From: Jaminaea rosea
Lineage: Eukaryota; Basidiomycota; Exobasidiomycetes; Microstromatales
NCBI RefSeq assembly: GCF_003144245.1
Contig: NW_020289981.1
Location: 530,831-594,830 of the forward strand
Reading direction: 5' to 3'
Length of the DNA: 64,000 bases
The notes under the pieces: model-generated
The model's input: the letters and a program-made list of their open reading frames with translations, nothing else
The model's database searches: none
Told to the model about the DNA's origin: nothing
Program-made: the position numbers and the translations under genes
In this document: positions 42,643 through 52,998 of the stretch, piece after piece
How positions within the stretch are numbered: position 1 is the stretch's first letter
Layout: the number at the start of each line of letters is the position of its first letter

Positions 42643-43938
42643 ATGTTCCACCTCCTCTCCTCCCTCTACACCGACCTTACAACGCGGCCGCGATTTAACA
42701 TCCTCTTTCTCGGCGGGCCAAGCAGCGGCAAGACGTCTCTTCTTGCCGTGCTCAAAGAAGAGTATGTCGAGCCGCCGAAGCAGCGAGGGGAAGCAGAGGG
42801 GAGTGGAATGAGAAGAAGGAGGCAGCAGGAGGCCCTACCGAGGACTAGACCAACAGTAGGGCAGAACGTCTTGGATATCGTGGCGCCGAGCTTGCCAGAG
42901 GAGCCCATGTCAGAGGATGCGGAAGGATCAAGCAGTGCTCTGAGGGGGCTTCAACAGATTTGGCCACGCCCTCCTGCGGCCGAATCGTTGCCCTCGTCAC
43001 CCAGCGTCGCCTCTACCAGCAAGGGAGGCTGGTTCTCCTCATCCTCACCCTCACCAGCCACGCTGACCCACCAGGCCGTGCGAACCACTTCTGTACTACA
43101 CATTTGGGATCTCGGAGGCGATCCATCTCTCCGCCCAATCTGGCGCGAGTACTACAAGGAGGCGCATGCGGTGATCTACTTTTGGGATGTAGCGAGTGCG
43201 CAGGGCAGGGAGGACGAATGGGAGACGCTGAGGACGTTGAGTGAGGAAGGGGCACTGAGAGGGAAGCCCGTACTTGTTGTCCTGAGTAGGGGAGATAGAG
43301 GTGCTGCGAGTGGGAAGGAGGGGCGGACGAGGGGCGGCAGATCAGCTGAGGGAGACGGTGGGGCGACGTTATCGCCGCAGGAGGAGCATGAGGAGGGAGA
43401 CCTCAGCCTTAGCATGGACGATCCGAGACGGAGTGGTCTAGACGGCATCATCACCGAGAACGATGCTGCAGCGGAGGAGGCTCGCCCCACTGCACCAGAT
43501 CACGCCGACCAAAAACCGGACGACGCCTCCAAGCCGGCCGGCACAGCTGCCACCCTCTTACGCTCGACTACGCAGGACGACGTCCTCGAATCACTCAAAG
43601 CCTTCATTGAATCGCACATTGAGGCGCACGTCGTGGAGGAGATAGGAAACGCGAGTGTTGACTCGAGCAGAAGTGCGAACACCGCGAAGGCCGGAGGAGG
43701 GGATGGAGCAGCGCAGAAGGTTGAAGGAGGAGACGGCGGTGCCGGAGAGGAGCAAGGCGGTGCGGACGAGGCAGAAGATGACGCGGACGATGAAGGTTCC
43801 CTCGATGACGAGGGCCCACCACAGCTATTCCCACCCACAACGCTCCTGCCTCTCAGTCTCGTCGAGGGGTATGGCGAGCGGGACGTCATGCGCTGGATGA
43901 TAGCTCGCAGCCTTGAAGCGGCAAAGGCTCGGAGGTAG
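42643..43938 (+). CDS. Arf-related GTPase (ARFRP1/Arl3-like), divergent
   Basis: Single exon, 431 residues, about twice the size of a normal Arf-like GTPase. Order: N-terminal MFHLLSSLYTDLTTRPRF, then P-loop ILFLGGPSSGKTSLLAVLK, switch I PTVGQNV, and the interswitch HIWDLGGDPSLRPIWREYY followed by AHAVIYFWDVASA, the order and wording of ARFRP1/Arl3, which act at the trans-Golgi. Large disordered insertions sit between P-loop and switch I and again in the C-terminal half. The G3 residue normally Gln (WDLGGQ) is Asp, and the G4 NKxD motif reads SRGD, with no clear SAK motif. Nucleotide binding or hydrolysis may therefore be altered. There is no TM segment, so SRP receptor beta is unlikely. Confidence 0.68.
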   Translation: MFHLLSSLYTDLTTRPRFNILFLGGPSSGKTSLLAVLKEEYVEPPKQRGEAEGSGMRRRRQQEALPRTRPTVGQNVLDIVAPSLPEEPMSEDAEGSSSALRGLQQIWPRPPAAESLPSSPSVASTSKGGWFSSSSPSPATLTHQAVRTTSVLHIWDLGGDPSLRPIWREYYKEAHAVIYFWDVASAQGREDEWETLRTLSEEGALRGKPVLVVLSRGDRGAASGKEGRTRGGRSAEGDGGATLSPQEEHEEGDLSLSMDDPRRSGLDGIITENDAAAEEARPTAPDHADQKPDDASKPAGTAATLLRSTTQDDVLESLKAFIESHIEAHVVEEIGNASVDSSRSANTAKAGGGDGAAQKVEGGDGGAGEEQGGADEAEDDADDEGSLDDEGPPQLFPPTTLLPLSLVEGYGERDVMRWMIARSLEAAKARR

Positions 43939-44375
43939 TCAAGTCAAGCCAAGCCAAGCCAAGCTAAGCCACGTCGACCTGTTGTCTTGCATCTTCCCCA
44001 TTTCCTGTAATAGAAGAATGCCCACAATTGAATACCCCAAGTGGAATGACACTCGCACGGTCACAAGACACCACGCAGCCCATCAATATCTCGCGTCGTC
44101 TTGCACCTCCTTGTACCTCCGGTCCCCTCATCACTGCACCTCCGCGAAGCGTCCCGCCGAGAAGGAGGGAGGTGTTGCGGTGTTGCTCTTCCCTTCCCGC
44201 CCAGGCACAAGAGCAGTGTCGTCTGGACCCCCCTTCCGTCCGTCCGTCGTGCGTCGGAGAGAAGCGCTGCCGTGGAGCTTCGACCTTGTCTTTCGAATTG
44301 CCAGAGGGCATATAACGGCGTTCGCCTCTCCGCGTCTTCTTCTCTCCCATCCTTTCTCTTCAATACGACGACAAG
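43939..44375. promoter_or_regulatory. Arginase 5' flank with TATA-like element
   Basis: A TATAA at 44311-44315 lies 61 bp before the arginase ATG, preceded by pyrimidine-rich sequence. A short AAGCC repeat (AAGCCAAGCCAAGCC) at about 43946-43968 follows the upstream stop codon. No other signal recognised. Confidence 0.4.
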
Positions 44376-45404
44376 ATGTCAAGCTCAAGCATGCGCTTCC
44401 TCCCCTCCCAAGCCACCACGCTGGTACCTGTCCCCTTCGACCGAGGACAGAGGCGCAAGGGCGTTGCGCTGGGACCTCAGCGATTGCTGGATGAAGGGTT
44501 GGCTGAGCAGATCAAGGAGCTCGGGTGGGATGTTGATGTGAAGGAGGAGATGAAGACGATGTGTGATGGGGTCGAAGATATAGATGCGAAGGGAGGCGGG
44601 GATGTTGATGGTGAGCCGGCGTGAAACGGGACCAAGTAACATGTCAGGCAGCTAACCTCGTCCTCCCTCGTGATAGGCATGCGCAACCCTTCGTCGGTCT
44701 CTTCAATCAACGAGCACCTCTCCACCCTCCTTCAACAAGTACACAGCAGCTCTCGTCTCCCAGTAACAATAGGCGGTGATCACTCCCTCGCCGTAGCAAC
44801 GCTCACCGCTACCCTCACGCACCACCCCGAAGCCGGCATCCTCTGGATCGACGCTCACGCGGACATCAATTCGCCGAGCACCACCCCCTCTGGCAACTTA
44901 CACGGCTGCCCCGTAGCCTTCCTTCTCGGTCTGGAGGGTACGAATGTGCCCCCCTTCAACGGATGGGTAAAGCCTCTCCTTAAGCCAGAGCGAATCGCCT
45001 ACATTGGGCTGCGAGACCTCGACTCAGGAGAGAGGAAGGTATTGAAACAGCTCGGCATCAAGTGTTACACGATGCACCACGTAGATCGATACGGTATCGG
45101 GCATGTACTCGAGGAGGCCCTCTCCTACCTCGGCGCGCCCGAGAAGCCTATCCACCTCTCCTTCGACGTCGACGCTCTCGACCCGAGCGTGGCGCCGAGC
45201 ACGGGCACGCCGGTGCGTGGTGGTCTGACCTTTAGAGAGGGGCACTACATATGTGAGAGGGTCTGGGAGACGGGCAGTCTCGTGGCGATGGACCTTGTAG
45301 AGGTCAATCCCGATCTGGGAGCGAAGAGAGAGGAGGACGCCAAGGCTACGGTGGCAGTTGGGTGCAGTTTGATCAGGAGCGCACTTGGGGAGGTGTTGCT
45401 GTGA
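44376..45404 (+). CDS. CAR1: Arginase
   Basis: A binuclear manganese enzyme that hydrolyses arginine to ornithine and urea. Two exons, 44376-44610 and 44677-45404, with a 66-nt GTGAGC...TAG intron in phase 1, give 320 residues, the usual fungal length. Motifs: [16 protein letters not shown] near the start, TIGGDHSLA (about 110), [20 protein letters not shown] (about 135) with Mn ligands, and [19 protein letters not shown] (about 240). The Met at 44376 gives a start typical of the family. A TATA-like box lies 61 bp upstream, consistent with an inducible nitrogen-catabolism gene. It is convergent with DNA polymerase iota, with 128 bp between stops. Confidence 0.95.
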
Positions 45405-45532
45405 GAGGAGGGGTCCCGCAAGTCAAAAGAGACTAGAGTAGAAAGCACGCTTGGTCATAGGAAAGAGAAGAGTGACTAATGTTGTTACAGATTGTAGAGA
45501 TGACAATGTCAATGAAGCGAATGGTATCAAGT

Positions 45533-47833
45533 CTATGCGCCGCTGCCTTCGCTCGCTGTCGCTGAACCAAGGAGCACGGCCGGCACGCCATAGATAGGCC
45601 AGCGAGCATGGTCGTGCTGCAGCCAGGGTGCTTCAGCCACACCGCAGTGCGAGCAGACGAGAGACGATGACGCGATGTTGGCGGGTGACGAAGGATCCAT
45701 TGCCGGGATGGGAGGTAAGTCGTCCCAAAGTGCGTCGTCTTCGTCCTCTTCGCAGCCTGTGTCAAGCCTACTTTCCTGTTCTGCACCAACTACAGCCTCC
45801 TGCTCCTCCAACACGATCCCGTACTGCGCCGCGACCTCTCTCCTGATGTCCTCCGGCAGCTGCAGTAGTGTCTCCATGTCCACCGAGTCCCGCTTCTGCC
45901 GTGCTGCTCCTCCTCCGCCGGCGTCAAAGAAGGTCCGCAGCGGCTGGGCAGCAGGTCTCCTTGTGGCGAGATTCAGTGCAGCGATGTTGATTAGATTGAG
46001 TCCCTCACCACCCAGCAATGCCTCGCCTGAGATCTGGCCTTGCCCTTGCCCTTGCCCAGGACCACCGCGGAGGAGTAGCCCCATCAAGACGCCGGCCAGT
46101 CGCTCCGCCCTTTCCCTCCTGCTCAGCGTGCGCACATCAAAAATGTCGAGTGGCATAGCCGTCGAACGTGAGGTTCGCTTGCCCCAGCCATGCCGGATGG
46201 AGAGCCGCACAGTGAGTGGGTAGCGCTGCCATGTGGACGACTCGCTTGGGTCGCTCTCTCTTTCACGGTAGCAACGCACGATGACCTTTTGATCGCTGAT
46301 GGGCGCTTCCTTGCCCGTGATGTTACCCTGCTCTCCGGGAAGGAAGAGTGGCATGTCGTGGCGTTGCCACTTGCCACGGTCGTCCTGCTTTTCCATCTGC
46401 TCCGCTTTGCCTGGCTCGCTGCTAAGCATGCCCGCACCACTCCCCATCAGCTCCCCCTCTAACCTTCTCAACAGACTTGCCGCGAGCAGTCTCATCTGCT
46501 CTGCAACAACTTCCTGCCCCTTGAGCCCGCGGTATGTATCCTCTATGCTGATTTGCAGCGGATAGAGCGGGGTCGGGGCCACTTCTTCATCGTCTAGACC
46601 ACGAAGCAGTCCGTGAAGCCTTATACCGAGCCGGGGGCCAAAGAGGGTGGTGAGATGCGCAAGAGGGAAAGCTTTCCGCGCTAGGGAGACGCTGAGCGGC
46701 GGTGAGGCGTCGTCATTCGCCGCAGCTTCACTCGATGTAGCGCCAAGACTCTCCCTCATCTTGGAGACAATCGCCCCTCCAAAGCCCATGATCGCCCTCA
46801 CGTCCGCCTCATCGTCCAGGAAGCGCACCACGTCCTCTGCGCTCCTGGGTAGGAAGAGGGTCTGCTTTGCTGGCTTATGGCGCGAAGAGACTAGCTTGGC
46901 AAGGACTTTGTTGTGAGCTATGCCTGCTGATGTTGTCAGACCGATTTGAGAGTGGATGAGGTTGCGGAGGTGCAGGGCGAGGTGGGTGGTGAGGATGAGG
47001 CGGGACCGATAGGTGGAGGAGGGAGTGTCTTCCGAGGAAGAGGCGTGGCTATCGAGAGGCAGGACGTGTCCTATCGGCTTTCCCAGAGTATCGTACCAGA
47101 AACCTGCCTCAGGTTCACTGTCGGGCGCCACCTGGAAGAAGACTCTCCCCGCATCCTCTCTTGTCTTCCCCTCCTCTCTCCCCCTTATATGCGCATCAAC
47201 CATCTCCGTCACATCAACGAACAACTCGTCCAGCCCAAGCTTTTCTACCTTGCCGTCCCAGGGCCCGACAACACCTCTGACTAGGCGCCACACCTTCGCT
47301 GAGAGGCGCCTATACCAGGTAAGATCCTCGCCATCCACAAGTATCAATGCCGGGCAGCGTCGCAAAGCATCTCGGACCGTGCTTAATTTGCGAACGCCTA
47401 GGGCACGAGCTTCGTAAGAGCAAGTGGCAAGAAGTCCCTTTTGCTTGACGCCGACTGGCTGGCCGATGAGAGACGGATCGAGCAGGCGTGACGCAGAGAC
47501 GTAGAAGCTGTCTAGGTCGATGGCGATGATGAGGCGGTTCGGTGGGGCACCTACGTGAGGTGGAGGGGAGGAAGTGGTGACCCGCCGCTTGCCTTGTGCC
47601 TTTGGTGAGAGGAGAGAGGCAATGCCATTCTGTGGAGCATTGCTATCTGCAGCAGCACTCGAAAGGCTGCGGGATCGTTTGGTTGTCATGCCATGGCGTG
47701 ATGGAGTGGTTGGGGAGGAAGGATAGACAGGAAGGCGCACCGTCCACTTCCGCCTCGCCTCGTGGTCTGGCTCGCCAAAACGACGCGTGTGCGTGCGTCC
47801 GTCCTTCCTCTTGCTACGCCGTCGATCAAGCAT
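45533..47833 (-). CDS. POLI: DNA polymerase iota (Y family)
   Basis: An error-prone translesion polymerase. Single exon, 766 residues from the first true ATG at 47833; a Met at 47689 (MTTKRSRSL) is an alternative. Family features: IAIDLDSFYVSAS (about 104, metal Asp), LLATCSYEARALGV, VDGEDLTWYR, GLDELFVDVTEMVD (about 201, the catalytic Asp-Glu), and the finger/thumb signature TTSAGIAHNKVLAKLVS. The LVDGEDLTWYRR and KLGLDELFVDVTEMV wording is closest to human Pol iota rather than eta or kappa. Near 656-670, LLQLPEDIRREVAAQYG matches the ubiquitin-binding UBM of Pol iota and Rev1. The N-terminus has Arg/Lys clusters suitable for nuclear import. Confidence 0.86.
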   Translation of the reverse strand: MLDRRRSKRKDGRTHTRRFGEPDHEARRKWTVRLPVYPSSPTTPSRHGMTTKRSRSLSSAAADSNAPQNGIASLLSPKAQGKRRVTTSSPPPHVGAPPNRLIIAIDLDSFYVSASRLLDPSLIGQPVGVKQKGLLATCSYEARALGVRKLSTVRDALRRCPALILVDGEDLTWYRRLSAKVWRLVRGVVGPWDGKVEKLGLDELFVDVTEMVDAHIRGREEGKTREDAGRVFFQVAPDSEPEAGFWYDTLGKPIGHVLPLDSHASSSEDTPSSTYRSRLILTTHLALHLRNLIHSQIGLTTSAGIAHNKVLAKLVSSRHKPAKQTLFLPRSAEDVVRFLDDEADVRAIMGFGGAIVSKMRESLGATSSEAAANDDASPPLSVSLARKAFPLAHLTTLFGPRLGIRLHGLLRGLDDEEVAPTPLYPLQISIEDTYRGLKGQEVVAEQMRLLAASLLRRLEGELMGSGAGMLSSEPGKAEQMEKQDDRGKWQRHDMPLFLPGEQGNITGKEAPISDQKVIVRCYRERESDPSESSTWQRYPLTVRLSIRHGWGKRTSRSTAMPLDIFDVRTLSRRERAERLAGVLMGLLLRGGPGQGQGQGQISGEALLGGEGLNLINIAALNLATRRPAAQPLRTFFDAGGGGAARQKRDSVDMETLLQLPEDIRREVAAQYGIVLEEQEAVVGAEQESRLDTGCEEDEDDALWDDLPPIPAMDPSSPANIASSSLVCSHCGVAEAPWLQHDHARWPIYGVPAVLLGSATASEGSGA

Positions 47834-48366
47834 ATGCCGATGATACGGAAGTATCTGCCACTGTCCAACGTGGGCATTGCTGCTGCTATCGATCAGAGCT
47901 GAGAGCAAGGCTGCATCGCAGTGCAACGAGACTGCGAAACTGACCCATCATGCAGCGAGCTGTTCGTGGAGATCGGTCTCACGAGCCCCCTACCCTCGAT
48001 GCTTGCTTCGGATCCCCGCCTACATCCATTGTGCGTCCTGTTTGTCGAACCTTTCGTGCGAGAGTGCAACGCAACAGATGTGAGCGTGCACTAGCTAAGC
48101 TGCACCGCACGTAGTAGAGCGGGAGAAAGTGAGCAAGAGGTACCACCCTCGCGCACACTCACGGCCCGCGATGGGCCCAGCGGCGGTTCCCCGCCTGCAC
48201 GATGCTGGTCACGGTGATCACGGGGCCTCTGGTGGGCAAGAGGGCACGAAGACTGCCCGAGCACGATGGTCGTGTCGAAGAGCTCAAAGGGACAACTGGT
48301 CAAGTTTCAACTTTGCCTTTCCTCTTCTCTTCACACCATCCCCCACCAGACCTTCCCGTCATCGCA
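47834..48366. promoter_or_regulatory. Divergent intergenic region
   Basis: Holds promoters for Pol iota (leftward) and the first gene of six-cysteine cluster 2 (rightward). No TATA box seen; frames across it are not convincing. Confidence 0.4.
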
Positions 48367-48902
48367 ATGCTCTTCCAGACTAACAAGCTCCAGCGTGGTG
48401 AGTCAAGCTACACGATGGTACACACTATGGCCGTCATCTGATATTGTTTGCTGATTGCGACTATCTCAGGCCTCAGCGCCGTGTTCATTGCCACTGCCAC
48501 GGTGGCAGTCCTCCTCGTCTCCTTGATTCCCAGCGTGAATGGGCAAGGAACCCAAGTCGCCAACTGCTACCGCACGGGAGACTGCACGGGTGCAAACAAA
48601 CCCGTGTACCTCGAAAGTGAGCACGCCCCCTAGACTCCTCCTTGATGTCCCATACTTCACTTAGTACAGAGTCACTGACCGCCGTCTCTCTCTCTCCTCA
48701 CGCCATCCCCAAAATCCTCCGTTATACACGCCTTACAGCCCGTCCCGTCCCCTTGACAGAATGTGGCTCCGTCAAGAATGTGGTATTTTCTGACATTAGG
48801 ATTGGTGCGAGCGGGGCATGCCTCGCTACGAGGCCTTTGAGGACTGGAGAATGCATTAATCAGCGAACCGCACCCCGCATGATGCTTTGCACCACGCTTT
48901 GA
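48367..48902 (+). CDS. Small secreted six-cysteine protein, cluster 2 copy D
   Basis: Three exons, 48367-48397, 48470-48616 and 48739-48902, both introns in phase 1, give 113 residues. The start MLFQTNKLQRG precedes a hydrophobic signal core (AVFIATATVAVLLVSLIPSV), split off by intron 1 as in cluster 1. The mature part has NCYRTGDCTG, PVYLE, then after intron 2 ECGSVKNVVFSD, GASGACLA, TGEC and a terminal MLCTTL. Cysteine spacing is C-x5-C-x18-C-x18-C-x10-C-x11-C. The last exon is 164 nt, the same as in copies A-C, and the acceptor CTTACAG at 48738 gives a C2-C3 loop equal in length to copy E. Function unknown. Confidence 0.68.
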
Positions 48903-49279
48903 ACCAGTGGACCGCAGGGCGTGCCAGAGAGAGCGCACTATCTCCAGCTGTCTTTTTATCTGGCTCCTTTCGTGTCGATGATGGTAAATACTACTACTCT
49001 GACGACGACGATGACGACGACGCTGCTGGTGTGACTTGAAACGACGAGCAGGCTATCGCCATCGCGTATTTGCAGCCCGCAATGCTCCGTCACTCGGAGA
49101 CCCGGCGTCCATCTACGCTGTGGTAGGCCCACCGATGGCGAACGCTTTCTGGGCAGAAGGGCATGCAAACATGGCGAGCGCAAGCAGTCTTGTGCGACGA
49201 GGGACTCGACTGCTTGGGTCACTGAGCTGAACGTTTTGTTTCGTAACATCTCCATCGATTCACAGCGTCTGACTGCAGT
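48903..49279. other. Intergenic between six-cysteine copies D and E
   Basis: 377 bp; contains a short GAC-type repeat near 49000-49022 (ACGACGACGATGACGACGACG). No gene supported. Confidence 0.4.
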
Positions 49280-49756
49280 ATGTTCTTCCAGCAGCACCAG
49301 CATTGCGCCCAACGTGAGCGATGGGCGCAGCTGTAGCGCGCGCTTCTGCTCGCTGACAGATAGTACGCGAATACGTGGGTGCAGCCATGGCAGCCTTGCT
49401 CACCACCACGGCCGTAGCGCTCGTCCTGTTCGCCTTCGCACCTACCGTCAACACAGCAGGAGAGGCAGCCGACTGCTTTCAGAAGGCAGGCTGCACGGGC
49501 GATTCTAAGCCTTTGTACGTCCAGGGTGAGAATGATGCGCTCGCCTTGGACCTCATCGCTCGGTCACTTAGATCTTGTCTCCCTCTTGTTTACTTCTTGC
49601 GCAGCTCGCCCTTACGGCCTGGCCATTTGTGGATCGGTCAAGAATGTACAGCGCGGCGACCTGTCGATCGGAACTGATGGGTGCAAGAAAGTTGACAACC
49701 TGAAGTCTGGGGCCTGCAAGAGTGGAGATAAGTTGGTACTCTGCACCACGAAATGA
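49280..49756 (+). CDS. Small secreted six-cysteine protein, cluster 2 copy E
   Basis: Three exons, 49280-49313, 49364-49525 and 49605-49756, introns in phase 1, give 115 residues. The first exon MFFQQHQHCAQ resembles MLFQTNKLQRG of copy D. The signal core LLTTTAVALVLFAFAPTV follows. The mature part reads DCFQKAGCTGDSKPLYVQ, then ICGSVKNVQRGDLSIG, GCKKVDN, SGACKSGD and ends LVLCTTK. The shared CGSVKNV and LCTT motifs show it is a tandem duplicate of D. Cysteine spacing is C-x5-C-x18-C-x17-C-x10-C-x8-C. One extra Cys lies before the signal core. The first intron is only 50 nt, the shortest in the window, so its acceptor (TAG at 49363) deserves transcript support. Confidence 0.68.
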
Positions 49757-50370
49757 GGCGGGCTGGAGCGAGGTGCTTTCCAGCCTCATCTGCGCCGAAG
49801 TTAGACCGTCTGAGTCGGAGAGATGGGCGGAGGAAAGGACGAGGATGGTGCTTGCCCCTACACTCCTGCTGGCTTGCTCGACCCGAATGCTATTGATTCA
49901 TGCGGCGCTGCAGAGCGAGCTGAGAATTGTCGTTGATGCGAAAGAGGTAAGGATTCGAGGATCTGCGTCCCTCCTCGGCCCTCACAAACTTGCCTGGCCT
50001 GAGCGCGCAGCTCTTCACAATGCCGCCTTGCCTTCGTCTTCGTCTCGACTCGACACGTCCAGCCGGGCATGCTTTTGGTGCGAAACAGAGAGAAACCAAT
50101 TAATGCCGACCAGACCGCAGTGCTAGACAGAGAATGGATTTTCAATGCGTCAAATCTGGCTTCAGAGAAGAAGGAGCATAAGCTTTGGTTGAAAATAGAG
50201 GTTAAGAAGATAGAAAGAATCTGAGAAGGGAATGTGGGGTACTCGTGTACATGACTGGTACAAAGGGAGGGCAAGCAGGGGTGCGTCGAGCGATGAGGGC
50301 CGTGTGCCTCCCTGCTTCTTGCTTCGTGGCAGCGAGAATGTGGGGCATGCCATCCTGGGTAGCAATCCGC
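49757..50370. other. Intergenic, no gene seen
   Basis: Convergent gap between copy E and the acetate transporter. Frames here show no domain, repeat or codon pattern that would support a gene. Confidence 0.4.
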
Positions 50371-51400
50371 TTAGTCGCGCCTCGAGAGCTCGATGACGGG
50401 AAGGGTGAAGTAGCTCGTGTCGGGCGTGAGGAGGCCAGCAGCGCCTACATACCACGCAACGGCTGCCGTGGCGATACCGAAGCCTCCGCCGGCCTTGGTG
50501 ACCATCGTAGCGCGAGACTCGTTTCCGACAAAGTATCCGATGAAGAGCAGCAGGAAGGTGATGTCCAGAAGACCGAAGAGGAGGACCAGGCCGACCGAGG
50601 AGCGGAAGGAGGCGACGAACATGATGAAGGTGAAGATGAACCAGGCGCTCAGGTAAATACCCAGAGCGCTGTTGAGCTCACCCTCGGGGACAGCCGTCTC
50701 GATGCCGAACCACGGGATGAGGATGGCGGCGAATGACCACCAGAAGGCGCCGTAGGAGCAGAAGGCGGTCGCACCAAAGGTGTTACCGCTTGCGAACTCC
50801 CACACGCCGGCAATGAATTGAGCGGTTCCACCGTATCCAACAGCGAGACCGGTGACGACGTTGGGTGCGGAGACGCCACGGGCCTGAACGTTGTACATGG
50901 AGAGGACGAACGTGGTGGCAGCGAAGGCCATGAGACCCAGCGGGGCGGGGTTGGCGACTAGAAGTAGGCGAGCGCAGAGGGAGATTAGTGTTCGGCTGTC
51001 AGATAATCACGTCACTTTGCAGGTGAACGCCATGATCGTCGATGCTGCGGAGGGACAGCGGGCGAGAGAAGGGGTTGCGGACGGGCCATGACTCTAGCCA
51101 CGTGCTTGCATCCGCTCCTTGTCCGCTGCCGCCTTCGCTACAGCCCGACTTTGTTGTCTCATTTCTTACGACGCTGCTACTCACACTTTCGGTGGTAGAC
51201 GGGGAAGGCCGGCTGCGTCGAGTCGAGGGGATGACCTCCAGCTGCACAGAGAAAAGGGCAGAGTAGCTCGCTTTTGATTAGTATCCCGTCGCGTACGTCT
51301 GTCCACATCGTTTGTTGGCCTCACGAGTCACAGCGCGGTTGGTGGGCGCACCACCCTGGTATCCGCCGTTTCCGTTCTCGACGTTCTTGATCTCAGACAT
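50371..51400 (-). CDS. Acetate transporter, Ato/Gpr1/Fun34/YaaH family
   Basis: A plasma-membrane acetate/succinate permease with six membrane segments. Three exons, 51400-51325, 51241-51185 and 50957-50371, all in phase 1, give 239 residues. The second exon (57 nt) encodes QPAFPVYHRK and joins to FANPAPLGLMAFAATTFVLS, where NPAPLG is the family signature at the start of TM1. Then GGTAQFIAGVWEFASGNTF, AFWWSFAAILIP, WFIFTFIMFVASF and LLLFIGYF follow. The start MSEIKNVENGNGGYQGG is typical of fungal Gpr1 proteins. Intron 2 is 227 nt, long for this window, and holds no recognisable RNA. A TATATA box sits 110 bp before the ATG. Yarrowia Gpr1 and yeast Ady2 are the closest characterised types. Confidence 0.93.
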
Positions 51401-52998
51401 TGCGACTAGAAAGAGGAGGGGATTGGTGGTGAGAAAGAGGAGACGCGGATGAGTGTGGGGAAGAGGGAATCAAGACGTCGCTGCGAACAGCCAAGACCTG
51501 GAGCGCAGCTATATACCCCAATGGCAGAGGGCAAGGCCAGGCAGCCGCGACAGCTGGGAGTGGCCGGATTAGACGGCGGCAAGCTACGTCAACACAATCG
51601 AGTTGCGTTGGGTTGCAAAGCGGCACTCGAACTGTAGAGCTGCTTTCGAGTGGGAAGCTGCAAGAGACGCAAGCGATGGAAAGAGCGGCAGCAGCATCCC
51701 AAGAGCAGAGGAGTGACGACAAGGGGAGCGGCAGCATCAGCCCGCAGACAGCAGCAGCGGGCCCAGCGATCATCGAGTGTGGGGTTGTGGTCATCAACCG
51801 AGGCCAAAGGCCGTACGTCCGCTTGTCGCAGCGCGGCGAGCCTCAACCCTTGACTCCACACGGGCCCGCAGAGCACTCGTGTGCTGCCAAACGTCCCCCC
51901 CCGCATCTATCATCCACTCTCTCCAACGGCGCGGAACCCGGCACCAGCGGAGTGCTTTGACCGCGTCGAGTCGCCGCAAGCGAAACACGTCTCTTTTGCC
52001 CGCCCAGCAGCCACGAGCGGGCAGCATGGCTCTCTGCTCACTCATTGCTCCACCTCTTATTTGCAGTCTGGGTGAAGGTGAGACGCTCCCGACAGTAATG
52101 CTGCGATGCCTTCAAAGGCATCACTGGACGGTCAGCACGACAGCTTGGACGCTGAGGGGAAGGGGAGGGAGGGGCAACGGGGTCCAGGCAGAGGCCGCCG
52201 GGAGGAGAGCTGAGTCTCGAAGGAGCGCCGCTCCAAAAGCGGCCGTAAGCCACCCAGCATTCGCATTGCTGCAAAGGGGCAGGCAGCCCGGCACGCGGAG
52301 CGTCAACTGCAGCACCACACATTGCAAGTAGTCGGATGCTGGTGGCCGCAGGTGAGGAGTACGGGTAGATGCCGACATCTGACCCTCCCCCGCCCTTGAC
52401 TATGGTCAGCTAAGCGACACAGGGGAGGACGGTAATTGGTGGTCTCTCGCGAGGGGGAGAGCAGATTCGGGTACAGTATCAGTGGGAGCGGATCTAACGT
52501 CCGACTGCTTCACCCTATGTGGTGTGGGGAAGGAGCTCAGCGAGTAGGAGCTCTCGCCGCTCAGACGGCAATCAACGGCTTTGCAAATCTAAGCCCAGAG
52601 CCGGCGGCCGAGGGTATCAGTGGGTAGTGGGCTGAGATGACGGTGAACCGTAGCACCAATCGCCGTGGCGTGCTGCTACACCAACGCCTAGACCTCCCTG
52701 CGCTATGGGTCCTCGCCCGCCCTACGGTAGCTTCTTCGGGCGGCGCTCAGCCTGCGGTGGCGCAATGTGGCTTGATCTCACGCAGGAAGTAAGCCTCGTG
52801 TGGCGTGATGATGGCGATGATGATATTGAGCGCGAATAATGTACAGTGGCGCGTCATGACATATTTCGAGGTGTGAAGAGCATTTACAGTTCGTGCAAGA
52901 TGTGTGTCGCATGGCGTAATCTTGGGCAAGTCATCATATGTCGTCTCCTAGGGTATCATCTCGTGGCAATTCAATCGCTGTCCATCCCTTCCGACGTA
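51401..52998. other. Long intergenic region upstream of the acetate transporter
   Basis: About 1.6 kb without a supported gene; it is the 5' region of the acetate transporter and the 3' region of the next leftward gene. Frames in it are short and lack family features. The size fits a regulated promoter, but no binding site can be named with confidence. Confidence 0.45.
51510..51515 (-). promoter_or_regulatory. TATA box of acetate transporter
   Basis: TATATA, read on the minus strand within GGGGTATATAGC, lies 110 bp upstream of the ATG at 51400. A CCAAT pentamer sits next to it at about 51518-51522 on the opposite strand. Confidence 0.5.

Noticed and set aside
50958-51184. 227-nt intron of the acetate transporter as a snoRNA host
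   Set aside because: A CTGA exists, but no box C (RTGATGA) at a suitable distance and no rRNA antisense was noticed.
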